Assembly (NCBI GenBank): GCA_946479125.1
Contig: CAMLET010000275.1
Coordinates: 1 to 5,181, forward strand
Length of the DNA stretch: 5,181 nucleotides
Reading direction: 5' to 3'
Source of the DNA: an uncultured Flavobacteriales bacterium
GTDB lineage: Bacteria; Bacteroidota; Bacteroidia; Flavobacteriales; Crocinitomicaceae
Shown here one piece after another: positions 1 to 4,068 of this stretch; within the stretch, counting starts at the first letter, position 1; every line of letters starts with the position of its first letter. Under the pieces are notes generated by a model that worked only from the letters and a program-made list of their open reading frames with translations, was not told where the DNA came from and ran no database searches. The position numbers were made by a program, and so were the translations under genes.

Positions 1-342
1 TGTACATTCTATGATATTGGGGTTGTTTGCAACAATCTTGTATTGACCATCTTTTTGAATGAGGAATACAACAATTCTGTCGATTGCAAATTCATTTTCT
101 TCATATTCTGCTTCACTCACAATTTTTTCCAAAAGAGCTACACAGTCCAATTCATCATCCATATTGAGTTCGCCAGCAATGGTGTCAATCACATAATAAT
201 TCTGGAATTTGGCGGAAAGTACAGTTTGTATTTTTTCGAATGAACCGGGAGTTAGATGGATTTCGGTATTCTCGTCTTGCGCATTTAGCGAAACGAAAAT
301 TGAAAATACCATCAAGAAAGAAAAGAGGTAAGAAAGTCTCAT
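1..342 (-). CDS. Secreted hypothetical protein with FG-GAP-like motif, N-terminal part (C-terminus off left edge)
   Basis: An open frame of 114 codons starts at the ATG at 342-340 and is still open at base 1, so the C-terminus is missing. Residues 1-21 look like a Sec signal peptide: MRLS, then a hydrophobic run (about 5-18), then SLNA followed by QDEN, with cleavage likely after Ala21. The mature part therefore lies outside the cytoplasm. Around residues 52-71 is a stretch ending AGELNMDDELDCVALL, which resembles the acidic loop of FG-GAP/VCBS-like secreted proteins (pattern G-D-L-N-x-D-x-x-x-D). It is followed by a hydrophobic strand (RIVVFLIQKDGQYKIVANN, about 89-107). Proteins of this shape are common and uncharacterised in Bacteroidota. 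The start is well supported because the signal peptide begins there. There is no Shine-Dalgarno sequence. The gene is separated from the operon to its right by terminators, so it is probably its own unit. Function unknown. Confidence 0.8.
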   Translation of the reverse strand, partial: MRLSYLFSFLMVFSIFVSLNAQDENTEIHLTPGSFEKIQTVLSAKFQNYYVIDTIAGELNMDDELDCVALLEKIVSEAEYEENEFAIDRIVVFLIQKDGQYKIVANNPNIIECT

Positions 343-368
343 GCTCTGAAATTGCAAATTATTTATTG

Positions 369-405
369 AAAAAAAAACGAGTTCCCCGCTACAGAGAACT
401 CGTTT
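369..405 (-). terminator. Strong intrinsic terminator for leftward transcription
   Basis: A perfect 10-bp inverted repeat, AAACGAGTTC at 375-384 and GAACTCGTTT at 396-405, encloses an 11-base loop. Read on the minus strand, the stem runs directly into a tract of nine T (A at 369-377 on the plus strand), the classic Rho-independent form. It lies 27 bases upstream of the start of the secreted-protein gene. It therefore either backs up the terminator at 533-567, ends a short untranslated transcript, or sits in the 5' leader of the left gene. The plus-strand flank (ctactacc) is not T-rich, so it should work only leftward. Confidence 0.8.
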
Positions 406-480
406 CTACTACCTAACACTATCATGTAACTAACAATTTCCTCACGCTAAACTACCTTTATCACTAATTGTGAAAATGAA

Positions 481-498
481 AACTGAGGAATCTCAGTT
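481..498. other. Small perfect hairpin in the gap
   Basis: AACTGAG (481-487) and CTCAGTT (492-498) form a 7-bp perfect stem with a 4-base GAAT loop. On the minus strand it is followed by TTCATTTTC, which is T-rich but interrupted, so it is at best a weak leftward terminator. Its role is unknown. Confidence 0.4.
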
Positions 499-532
499 AC
501 GTATGAAATTTGATCTTGGATTTCGAAAGACA

Positions 533-567
533 AAGAAAAAGCGGAACCTAAATCGGAATCCGCTTTT
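533..567 (-). terminator. Intrinsic terminator of the pirin-nitroreductase-YceI operon
   Basis: A 9-bp perfect stem, AAAAGCGGA at 537-545 and TCCGCTTTT at 559-567, lies 27 bases past the YceI stop codon. Two more inner pairs are possible (CC 547-548 with GG 555-556). On the minus strand the stem runs into TTTTTCTTTG, a good uridine tract. The position directly after the last gene fits the end of the leftward operon. The plus-strand flank (TTTTATAAATG) is also somewhat T-rich, but there is no rightward gene for it to end. Confidence 0.8.
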
Positions 568-594
568 ATAAATGTTAAAGTTATGTATGAAAAA

Positions 595-1116
595 TTACGC
601 TTTTACCAATTGTAAATCACCACGTAATTTCACGTCTTCGCTCACCAAAACACCGCCTGTTTCCAAAGCTGCGTTCCATCCTAAACCGAAGTCTTTACGA
701 TTGATTGTTGACTCAAAACTGAAAGCTGCTTTTTCATTACCCCAAGGATCTTTCCCAGTTCCGTGGAATTCAACGTTCAATTCAATTGGTTTTGTTACAC
801 CGTGCATGGTGAAATCACCTGTGATCTTTCCTGTTTTAAATTCGTTCGCTGTTGCGTTGAATGTAATTACAGGATGATTCTCTACGTCGAAGAAATCTGC
901 GCTTTTCAAGTGTCCATCACGTTGTTCGTTACGTGTATTGATAGACGCAGCCTGAATTGTAGCGTTAATCTTTGCATTGTTCATTGAATCTGAATCGGCT
1001 TCAATAGAAGCTTCAACATCATCAAAAGTTCCATTCACTTTCGTAAACATCATGTGTTTTACGCTGAAACCTACTTCACTGTGTGTTGGGTCAATTACCC
1101 ATTTTGTTGTGCTCAT
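595..1116 (-). CDS. YceI-family polyisoprenoid-binding-like protein (cytoplasmic form)
   Basis: A complete protein of 173 residues, the usual length for a YceI domain without a leader. The family forms a lipocalin-like beta barrel that binds long isoprenoid or quinone-like lipids. Recognisable blocks are DPTHSEVGFSVKHM (9-22), SINTRNEQRDGHLKSADFFD (58-77) with HPVITF after it (81-86), GDFTMHGVTKPIEL (100-113), and the end block from DPWGN (123) through FSFESTINRKDFGLGWN (132-148). The start at 1116 is chosen because MSTTKWVIDP is the normal YceI beginning. The frame stays open to an ATG at 1161, but that adds MGGSPRPIDNLKTRV, translated from a GC-rich hairpin repeat, and is unlikely. There is no signal peptide, unlike E. 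coli YceI, so it probably stays in the cytoplasm. It is the last gene of the leftward operon, 63 bases after the nitroreductase gene, with a terminator 27 bases beyond its stop. The ligand cannot be told from sequence. Confidence 0.93.
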   Translation of the reverse strand: MSTTKWVIDPTHSEVGFSVKHMMFTKVNGTFDDVEASIEADSDSMNNAKINATIQAASINTRNEQRDGHLKSADFFDVENHPVITFNATANEFKTGKITGDFTMHGVTKPIELNVEFHGTGKDPWGNEKAAFSFESTINRKDFGLGWNAALETGGVLVSEDVKLRGDLQLVKA

Positions 1117-1141
1117 AACTCGTGTTTTTAGATTATCTATT

Positions 1142-1177
1142 GGTCGGGGCGATCCGCCCAAGGCGGACGCCCTTACC
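1142..1177. repeat. GC-rich bulged hairpin repeat between nitroreductase and YceI genes
   Basis: The arms GGGCG (1147-1151) plus TCCGCC (1153-1158) pair with GGCGGA (1162-1167) plus CGCCC (1168-1172). This gives 11 GC-rich pairs with one bulged A (1152) and a CAA loop. Beyond one G-T pair and one mismatch, GGT (1142-1144) also pairs with ACC (1175-1177). It begins two bases after the nitroreductase stop codon. On the minus strand no T tract follows, so it is not a good terminator for its own operon; it may stabilise the upstream mRNA 3' end or lower YceI expression. Its base composition is unlike the AT-rich surroundings, and it shares the CG-(A)-TCC...GGA-CG core with a hairpin at 2772-2792. 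This suggests an interspersed repeat family. Confidence 0.8.
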
Positions 1178-1179
1178 TT

Positions 1180-1797
1180 TTATTTTATTATTACAAGATC
1201 TGAAAGTGCTTTTCTAACCTTCTTGTTGTGTTGCGTTGCGTCTTCTTCGGAACGATATCCTAATGCCAACATAACAACAGCTGTTTTATCTGTTAAACCC
1301 AAAACTTCGTTCACTGCTTGCGGATTAAATCCTTCCATCGGCGAACTGTCGATTCGTTGAATTGCTGCTTCTGCCAAACCGAATCCTAAACCAATGTATG
1401 CTTGTTTTGCGTTCCAGCTAATGGTTTGGTCTTCGTTCATTGTTGAGATTGTACCGTTAATGTAATCCGCGAAACCGTTAAGATTTTCTCTTTCCACATT
1501 ACGAACTTCTGAAATTCGGTTCATGTATGATTCTACATGTTCTGAATCCAGTTTTTTCGGAACAACGAATACCAATAATTCTGCTGCTTCGGTAATTTGT
1601 GGTTGACCATAAGAAGCCGGACTCAATTGCGCTCTAACTTCTTCAGAACGAACTCTAACCACTTGATACGGTTGTAAACCGTAAGCTGTTGGTGCGTGAT
1701 TAATTGCGTCAAGTACAGCGTTTACTTGTTCTTCAGATAACTTCTTTGTGCTATCGTATCTTTTTGCGGCGTATCGCCACTGCATTGCATTTGCCAT
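1180..1797 (-). CDS. NfsB-like NAD(P)H-dependent FMN nitroreductase
   Basis: A complete protein of 205 residues in the nitroreductase fold, close in length to E. coli NfsB (about 217). These enzymes are FMN homodimers in the cytoplasm that use NAD(P)H to reduce nitro compounds, quinones or pteridines. FMN-contact motifs can be seen in order: RYAAKRYD (8-15); PTAYGLQPYQVV (36-47), the counterpart of PSSxxxQPW; the helix WNAKQAYIGLGFGLAEAA (128-145); PMEGF (153-157), where Glu155-Gly156 match the NfsB EG pair; and GYR (180-182) with the basic cluster KKVRK (192-196) near the C-terminus. The start at 1797 gives MANAMQWRYAAKRYD; Met5 is a possible alternative. It is the second gene of the leftward operon, 106 bases after the pirin gene, and no promoter box is visible in that gap. 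The natural substrate is not known. Confidence 0.93.
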   Translation of the reverse strand: MANAMQWRYAAKRYDSTKKLSEEQVNAVLDAINHAPTAYGLQPYQVVRVRSEEVRAQLSPASYGQPQITEAAELLVFVVPKKLDSEHVESYMNRISEVRNVERENLNGFADYINGTISTMNEDQTISWNAKQAYIGLGFGLAEAAIQRIDSSPMEGFNPQAVNEVLGLTDKTAVVMLALGYRSEEDATQHNKKVRKALSDLVIIK

Positions 1798-1821
1798 TTT
1801 ACATAGTTTAAATTGTGCCTT

Positions 1822-1835
1822 TCCGCCGCGGCGGA
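1822..1835. repeat. Perfect 14-bp GC palindrome upstream of the nitroreductase gene
   Basis: TCCGCCGCGGCGGA is its own reverse complement. It lies 24 bases upstream of the nitroreductase start codon. The TCCGCC and GGCGGA arms are identical to the inner arms of the hairpin at 1142-1177 (1153-1158 and 1162-1167), with GC replacing the CAA spacer. This makes it probably a short member of the same repeat family. An operator role is possible but not supported by any promoter next to it. Confidence 0.7.
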
Positions 1836-1854
1836 CTCAGTCACCATCTCAACA

Positions 1855-1875
1855 ACCTTTAGTATTTTCTAAGGT
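1855..1875. other. AT-rich stem-loop in the pirin-nitroreductase gap
   Basis: ACCTT (1855-1859) pairs with AAGGT (1871-1875), and AG (1861-1862) pairs with CT (1869-1870), leaving one bulged T and a TATTTT loop. It touches the next repeat at 1873. There is no T tract on either side in a useful position, so it is not called a terminator. It may be part of one composite repeat running from 1822 to 1897. Confidence 0.35.
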
Positions 1876-1897
1876 CATCGAGCGGAGTCGAGATGCC
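1873..1897. repeat. Interspersed repeat with core TCGA-GCGGAG-TCGA
   Basis: The two TCGA blocks (1878-1881 and 1888-1891) can pair around a GCGGAG loop. Flanking CA/TG and GG/CC pairs extend an imperfect hairpin. From memory, sequences of the form CGACTCCGCTC with flanking GACC and CAT recur in intergenic regions of many Bacteroidota; no search was run. It begins six bases past the pirin stop codon, in the gap before the nitroreductase gene. Confidence 0.65.
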
Positions 1898-1903
1898 GAT
1901 GTT

Positions 1904-2620
1904 TTAATAATTAATGTCCAATGGAACTTCCATTAGTAATAGGGTAGAACCCTTTTTTATATCAAGAGCAACGGTATCGCTTTCAACGATTCCAATTGCG
2001 TCTCTTCTCTTTAATGTTTGACCAGCTACAGCGCTTTCACCTTCCACCTGCATAATGAATAAACCATTAGAGGGATCATTCAATTTGTATTCAACTTGTT
2101 TATCTTCTGAGAATTTTCCCATGTTGAACCATGCATTTTGGTGAATCCAAACGTTATCGTCTTCGGCATTTGGAGAAAGGATCTGAGCAAATTGATTGTT
2201 CATTTTTGTCTCATCCAACGGACGTTGATCGTAACGAGGTTCGTGACCTCTTTTGTCTGGAAACAACCAGATCTGGAATAAAGTCAATTCATCGTTACTT
2301 GGATTGGTTTCCGAATGCTGAATTCCTGTTCCGGCGCTCATTACCTGAATTTCACCTGCTTTTACAATGGCTTGATTTCCCATTGTGTCCTGGTGACGAA
2401 TTGAACCACTCAATGGAATAGTAATGATTTCCATGTTATCGTGCGGATGCTGACCAAATCCCATTCCCCCGGCAATCTTATCGTCGTTCAAAACGCGAAG
2501 AACACCAAAGTTCATTTTTTCAGGATTGTACCAGGAAGCGAAACTAAATGTGTGATGAGCATCAAGCCAACCGTGGTTTGCGTGCCCTCTTTCGTTCTCT
2601 GGATAGAATATTGTTTTCAT
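1904..2620 (-). CDS. Pirin-family bicupin protein (YhhW-like)
   Basis: A complete protein of 238 residues, matching the size of bacterial pirins such as E. coli YhhW. Pirins are two-cupin proteins with one metal site in the N-terminal cupin; YhhW has quercetin 2,3-dioxygenase activity in vitro, and others act as redox sensors or partners. The N-terminal cupin (about 1-120) shows HGWLDAHHTFSFASWYNP (16-33), HPHDNMEIIT (58-67), GEIQVMSAGTGIQHSE (89-104) and LFQIWLF (114-120). The four metal ligands are present as His58, His60, His102 and Glu104, one residue off the YhhW numbering. The C-terminal cupin (about 145-238) is more divergent, as is normal. The start at 2620 (MKTIFYP) is chosen over an upstream in-frame ATG at 2656, because the stretch between is not pirin-like and the -7 promoter box lies over that upstream ATG. 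First gene of the leftward operon. The substrate cannot be assigned. Confidence 0.95.
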   Translation of the reverse strand: MKTIFYPENERGHANHGWLDAHHTFSFASWYNPEKMNFGVLRVLNDDKIAGGMGFGQHPHDNMEIITIPLSGSIRHQDTMGNQAIVKAGEIQVMSAGTGIQHSETNPSNDELTLFQIWLFPDKRGHEPRYDQRPLDETKMNNQFAQILSPNAEDDNVWIHQNAWFNMGKFSEDKQVEYKLNDPSNGLFIMQVEGESAVAGQTLKRRDAIGIVESDTVALDIKKGSTLLLMEVPLDINY

Positions 2621-2653
2621 ATTATTTGTAGTGCATTTGAGCGTGCTACATGA

Positions 2654-2661
2654 CAAAGGTA
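2654..2661 (-). promoter_or_regulatory. Bacteroidota -7 promoter box of the pirin operon
   Basis: On the minus strand this reads TACCTTTG, an exact match to the Bacteroidota primary-sigma -7 consensus TAnnTTTG. Transcription would start a few bases to the left, near 2648, leaving a leader of about 28 bases before the pirin start at 2620. No clean TTTG is found at the expected -33 distance; that position is taken by the palindrome at 2680-2691. The promoter may therefore be weak or depend on a regulator. Confidence 0.6.
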
Positions 2662-2679
2662 GAAATTTATTTTAATTAG

Positions 2680-2691
2680 TTACCATGGTAA
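2680..2691. promoter_or_regulatory. Perfect 12-bp palindrome, candidate operator at the pirin promoter
   Basis: TTACCATGGTAA is its own reverse complement. After one mismatch on each side, two further pairs (TA at 2677-2678 with TA at 2693-2694) continue the dyad. Its centre lies about 24 bp upstream of the -7 box, so it covers the -33 region, where a bound repressor would block RNA polymerase. The symmetric form suits a dimeric winged-helix regulator such as HxlR or MarR; this is inference and no regulator gene is in the window. A near-copy lies at 2875-2886. Confidence 0.5.
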
Positions 2692-2756
2692 ATATATTTT
2701 TATGATTTTTTTTGAAAGAGTCCACTCACTGGGTAATATAGAAGCGATAGATTTTT

Positions 2757-2774
2757 CGCAGAGGGCGCGGAGGG
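2757..2774. repeat. Tandem 9-bp repeat CGCAGAGGG / CGCGGAGGG
   Basis: CGCAGAGGG at 2757-2765 is followed directly by CGCGGAGGG at 2766-2774, with one mismatch between the two copies. A run of five T precedes it. Tandem elements of the type CGCAGAG-nn-CGCAGAG recur, as I recall, between genes in many Bacteroidota. The final GGG is shared with the hairpin repeat that follows. Confidence 0.65.
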
Positions 2775-2792
2775 ACGATCCTACGGACGCTC
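2772..2792. repeat. Short bulged hairpin, shortened copy of the 1142-1177 repeat
   Basis: CG (2776-2777), a bulged A (2778) and TCC (2779-2781) pair with GGA (2785-2787) and CG (2788-2789) around a TAC loop. After one mismatch, GG (2773-2774) and TC (2791-2792) add a G-T and a G-C pair. The CG-(A)-TCC...GGA-CG layout, including the bulged A, is the same as in the longer hairpin at 1142-1177. This points to a common origin; the copy here lacks the inner GCC/GGC pairs. Confidence 0.5.
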
Positions 2793-2874
2793 AATAGTTG
2801 CGTTGTAGCTTCCCAGGATTTTTGGCAACTGCTTTACAATGTTCTTTTTCAATCCGTTCGTGTACTGAATTTAA

Positions 2875-2886
2875 TTACCATGGAAA
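2875..2886. promoter_or_regulatory. Near-copy of the palindrome upstream of the VWA gene
   Basis: TTACCATGGAAA matches the palindrome at 2680-2691 in 11 of 12 positions, with the left half and the CCATGG core intact. It lies 62 bases before the VWA start codon and about 25 bases upstream of the TTG of the proposed rightward promoter. This position would suit a site for the same regulator. A chance match cannot be excluded. Confidence 0.35.
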
Positions 2887-2911
2887 CAATTACTTTATTT
2901 TAACAGTTTCC

Positions 2912-2944
2912 TTGCACAAATCTGCTTTTTACTTGATAGATTTA
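2912..2944 (+). promoter_or_regulatory. Possible promoter of the VWA-AAA+ operon
   Basis: TTG (2912-2914) is followed after 22 bases by TAGATTTA (2937-2944), which matches TAnnTTTG except in the last base. The spacing is at the upper end of what is reported for Bacteroidota. If used, transcription would begin at or within a few bases of the ATG at 2949, giving an almost leaderless message. The promoter could equally lie farther upstream and be unrecognised. Confidence 0.3.
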
Positions 2945-2948
2945 ATGC

Positions 2949-4058
2949 ATGAAAAAAGGCATTGTCTTCTCCCCGTATCAGGCACCGGAAACTACTGTTT
3001 TTGACCGACTTCTCGATTTGTTCAAGGAAATCATTATTCATACTTCTGGTGATTTTGATGAAGCCATTAACTGGATGCGGATCGTGGATGAAGAATACAA
3101 ACTCACCACTCCGGAATATACTATGGATGATTTTGTAGAAGACCTGAAAAAGAAAAATTATATCCGTGATAAAAATGGTATAAACGGAGAAGGCGGTATG
3201 GAGATTACAGCCAAAACAGAACAAGCCATTCGAAAACACGCATTGGAACAATTGTTTGGAAATCTTCAAAAATCAGGAAGTGGCAATCACCGAACGAAAT
3301 TTGCAGGACAAGGTGATGAATTAAGTGGTGAATTTCGAAATTTCGAATTTGGCGACAACCTCGATCGCATTTCCATGACCGAAAGTATTCGCAACGCACA
3401 AATCAACAATGGTGCTGCTGAATTTCAATTGCACGAACGCGACTTAATGGTGGAAGAATCCTTTTTCAAAGCGCAAATGAGTACTGTTTTGATGATTGAT
3501 ATCAGCCACAGTATGATTTTGTACGGCGAAGACCGCATCACACCAGCCAAAAAAGTAGCAATGGCACTGGCTGAATTGATCAAAACACGCTATCCCAAAG
3601 ATACCTTAGACATTATTGTTTTTGGAAACGATTCCTGGTCAATCGACCTCAAGGAAGTTCCTTTTTTGAATGTTGGCCCATACCACACAAATACAGTTGC
3701 AGGGCTGCAACTAGCCATGGATATTTTGCGCAGAAAACGAAACACGAACAAACAAATTTTCATGATTACCGATGGTAAACCCAGTTGTGTTATTGAGCCG
3801 GATGGTTCGTATTACATGAACAGCAATGGTTTAGATCAGTACATTGTGGACCAATGTTACAGTCAGGCGCAACAAGCACGCAAACTCCACATTCCGATTA
3901 CAACCTTTATGATTGCGCAAGATCCGTATTTACGTCAGTTTATACAATTGTTTACTGCCGCCAATCAGGGAAAAGCTTTTTACACCGGAATAGAGGGGTT
4001 GGGACAAATGATATTTGAAGATTACAAAGCCAATAGAATCAAACGCATTCGCGGATAA
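2949..4058 (+). CDS. VWA-domain protein, partner of a MoxR/Mg-chelatase-like AAA+ ATPase
   Basis: A complete protein of 369 residues with no signal peptide or membrane segment, so cytoplasmic. Residues 1-175 are a family-specific N-terminal region, including GNHRTKFAGQGDELSGEFRN (112-131) and FEFGDNLDRISMTESIRNA (132-150). The VWA domain spans about 176-350. Its metal-ion-dependent adhesion site is complete: DISHS (184-188, DxSxS), Thr in HTNT (247 or 249) and Asp275 in ITDG (273-276). Later conserved blocks are the stretch from CVIEPDGSYY (280-289) and PITTFMIAQDPYLRQF (316-331). As I recall, this layout matches the VWA partner of the actinobacterial 'magnesium chelatase' pair (Rv0958/Rv0959 type), in which the VWA protein is thought to bring a target to the ATPase. 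The ATPase gene follows after 10 bases, so the two are surely co-transcribed. The start is the ATG at 2949; the nearby ATG at 2945 is out of frame. The target is unknown. Confidence 0.92.
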   Translation: MKKGIVFSPYQAPETTVFDRLLDLFKEIIIHTSGDFDEAINWMRIVDEEYKLTTPEYTMDDFVEDLKKKNYIRDKNGINGEGGMEITAKTEQAIRKHALEQLFGNLQKSGSGNHRTKFAGQGDELSGEFRNFEFGDNLDRISMTESIRNAQINNGAAEFQLHERDLMVEESFFKAQMSTVLMIDISHSMILYGEDRITPAKKVAMALAELIKTRYPKDTLDIIVFGNDSWSIDLKEVPFLNVGPYHTNTVAGLQLAMDILRRKRNTNKQIFMITDGKPSCVIEPDGSYYMNSNGLDQYIVDQCYSQAQQARKLHIPITTFMIAQDPYLRQFIQLFTAANQGKAFYTGIEGLGQMIFEDYKANRIKRIRG

Positions 4059-4068
4059 AATAAAGACA

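Larger units (their letters stand above)
2621..2948. other. Divergent intergenic region between pirin and VWA genes
   Basis: These 328 bases separate two outward-facing transcription units. From left to right they hold the pirin promoter (-7 box at 2654-2661), a perfect palindrome (2680-2691), a T-rich/A-rich stretch (2692-2715), a tandem 9-mer repeat with an adjoining bulged hairpin (2757-2792), a near-copy of the palindrome (2875-2886) and a possible rightward promoter (2912-2944). The segment from about 2793 to 2870 shows nothing I can name. I find no convincing small gene here: the open frame crossing 2798-3004 overlaps the VWA gene in another frame and has no recognisable content. Confidence 0.7.

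Noticed and set aside
343..368. Minus-strand TAATTTG (355-361) as the -7 box of the secreted-protein gene
   Set aside because: The spacing inside the box is one base short of TAnnTTTG and no -33 element is found, so the match is too weak to annotate.
476..571. Rightward 31-codon open frame in the gap, basic C-terminus
   Set aside because: It overlaps the operon terminator and has no promoter, ribosome-site or family signal. The lysine-rich end is simply the translated A-rich terminator flank.
572..877. Rightward 101-codon open frame opposite YceI
   Set aside because: It is antisense to conserved YceI coding sequence and has no family signal.
1117..1161. Longer YceI start at 1161, adding MGGSPRPIDNLKTRV
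   Set aside because: The added residues come from the GC-rich hairpin repeat and have no counterpart in the YceI family, which normally begins at the chosen MSTTKWVIDP.
1798..1903. CRISPR-like or direct-repeat array in the pirin-nitroreductase gap
   Set aside because: The repeats are single inverted elements of different sequence. There are no equally spaced identical repeats and no spacers.
2621..2656. Longer pirin start at 2656, adding MSCSTLKCTTNN
   Set aside because: The -7 promoter box (2654-2661) overlaps this ATG, so transcription would start after it, and the added residues are not pirin-like.
2798..3004. Rightward 68-codon open frame upstream of and overlapping the VWA gene
   Set aside because: Its composition looks random, and it overlaps the start of the well-supported VWA gene in another frame.
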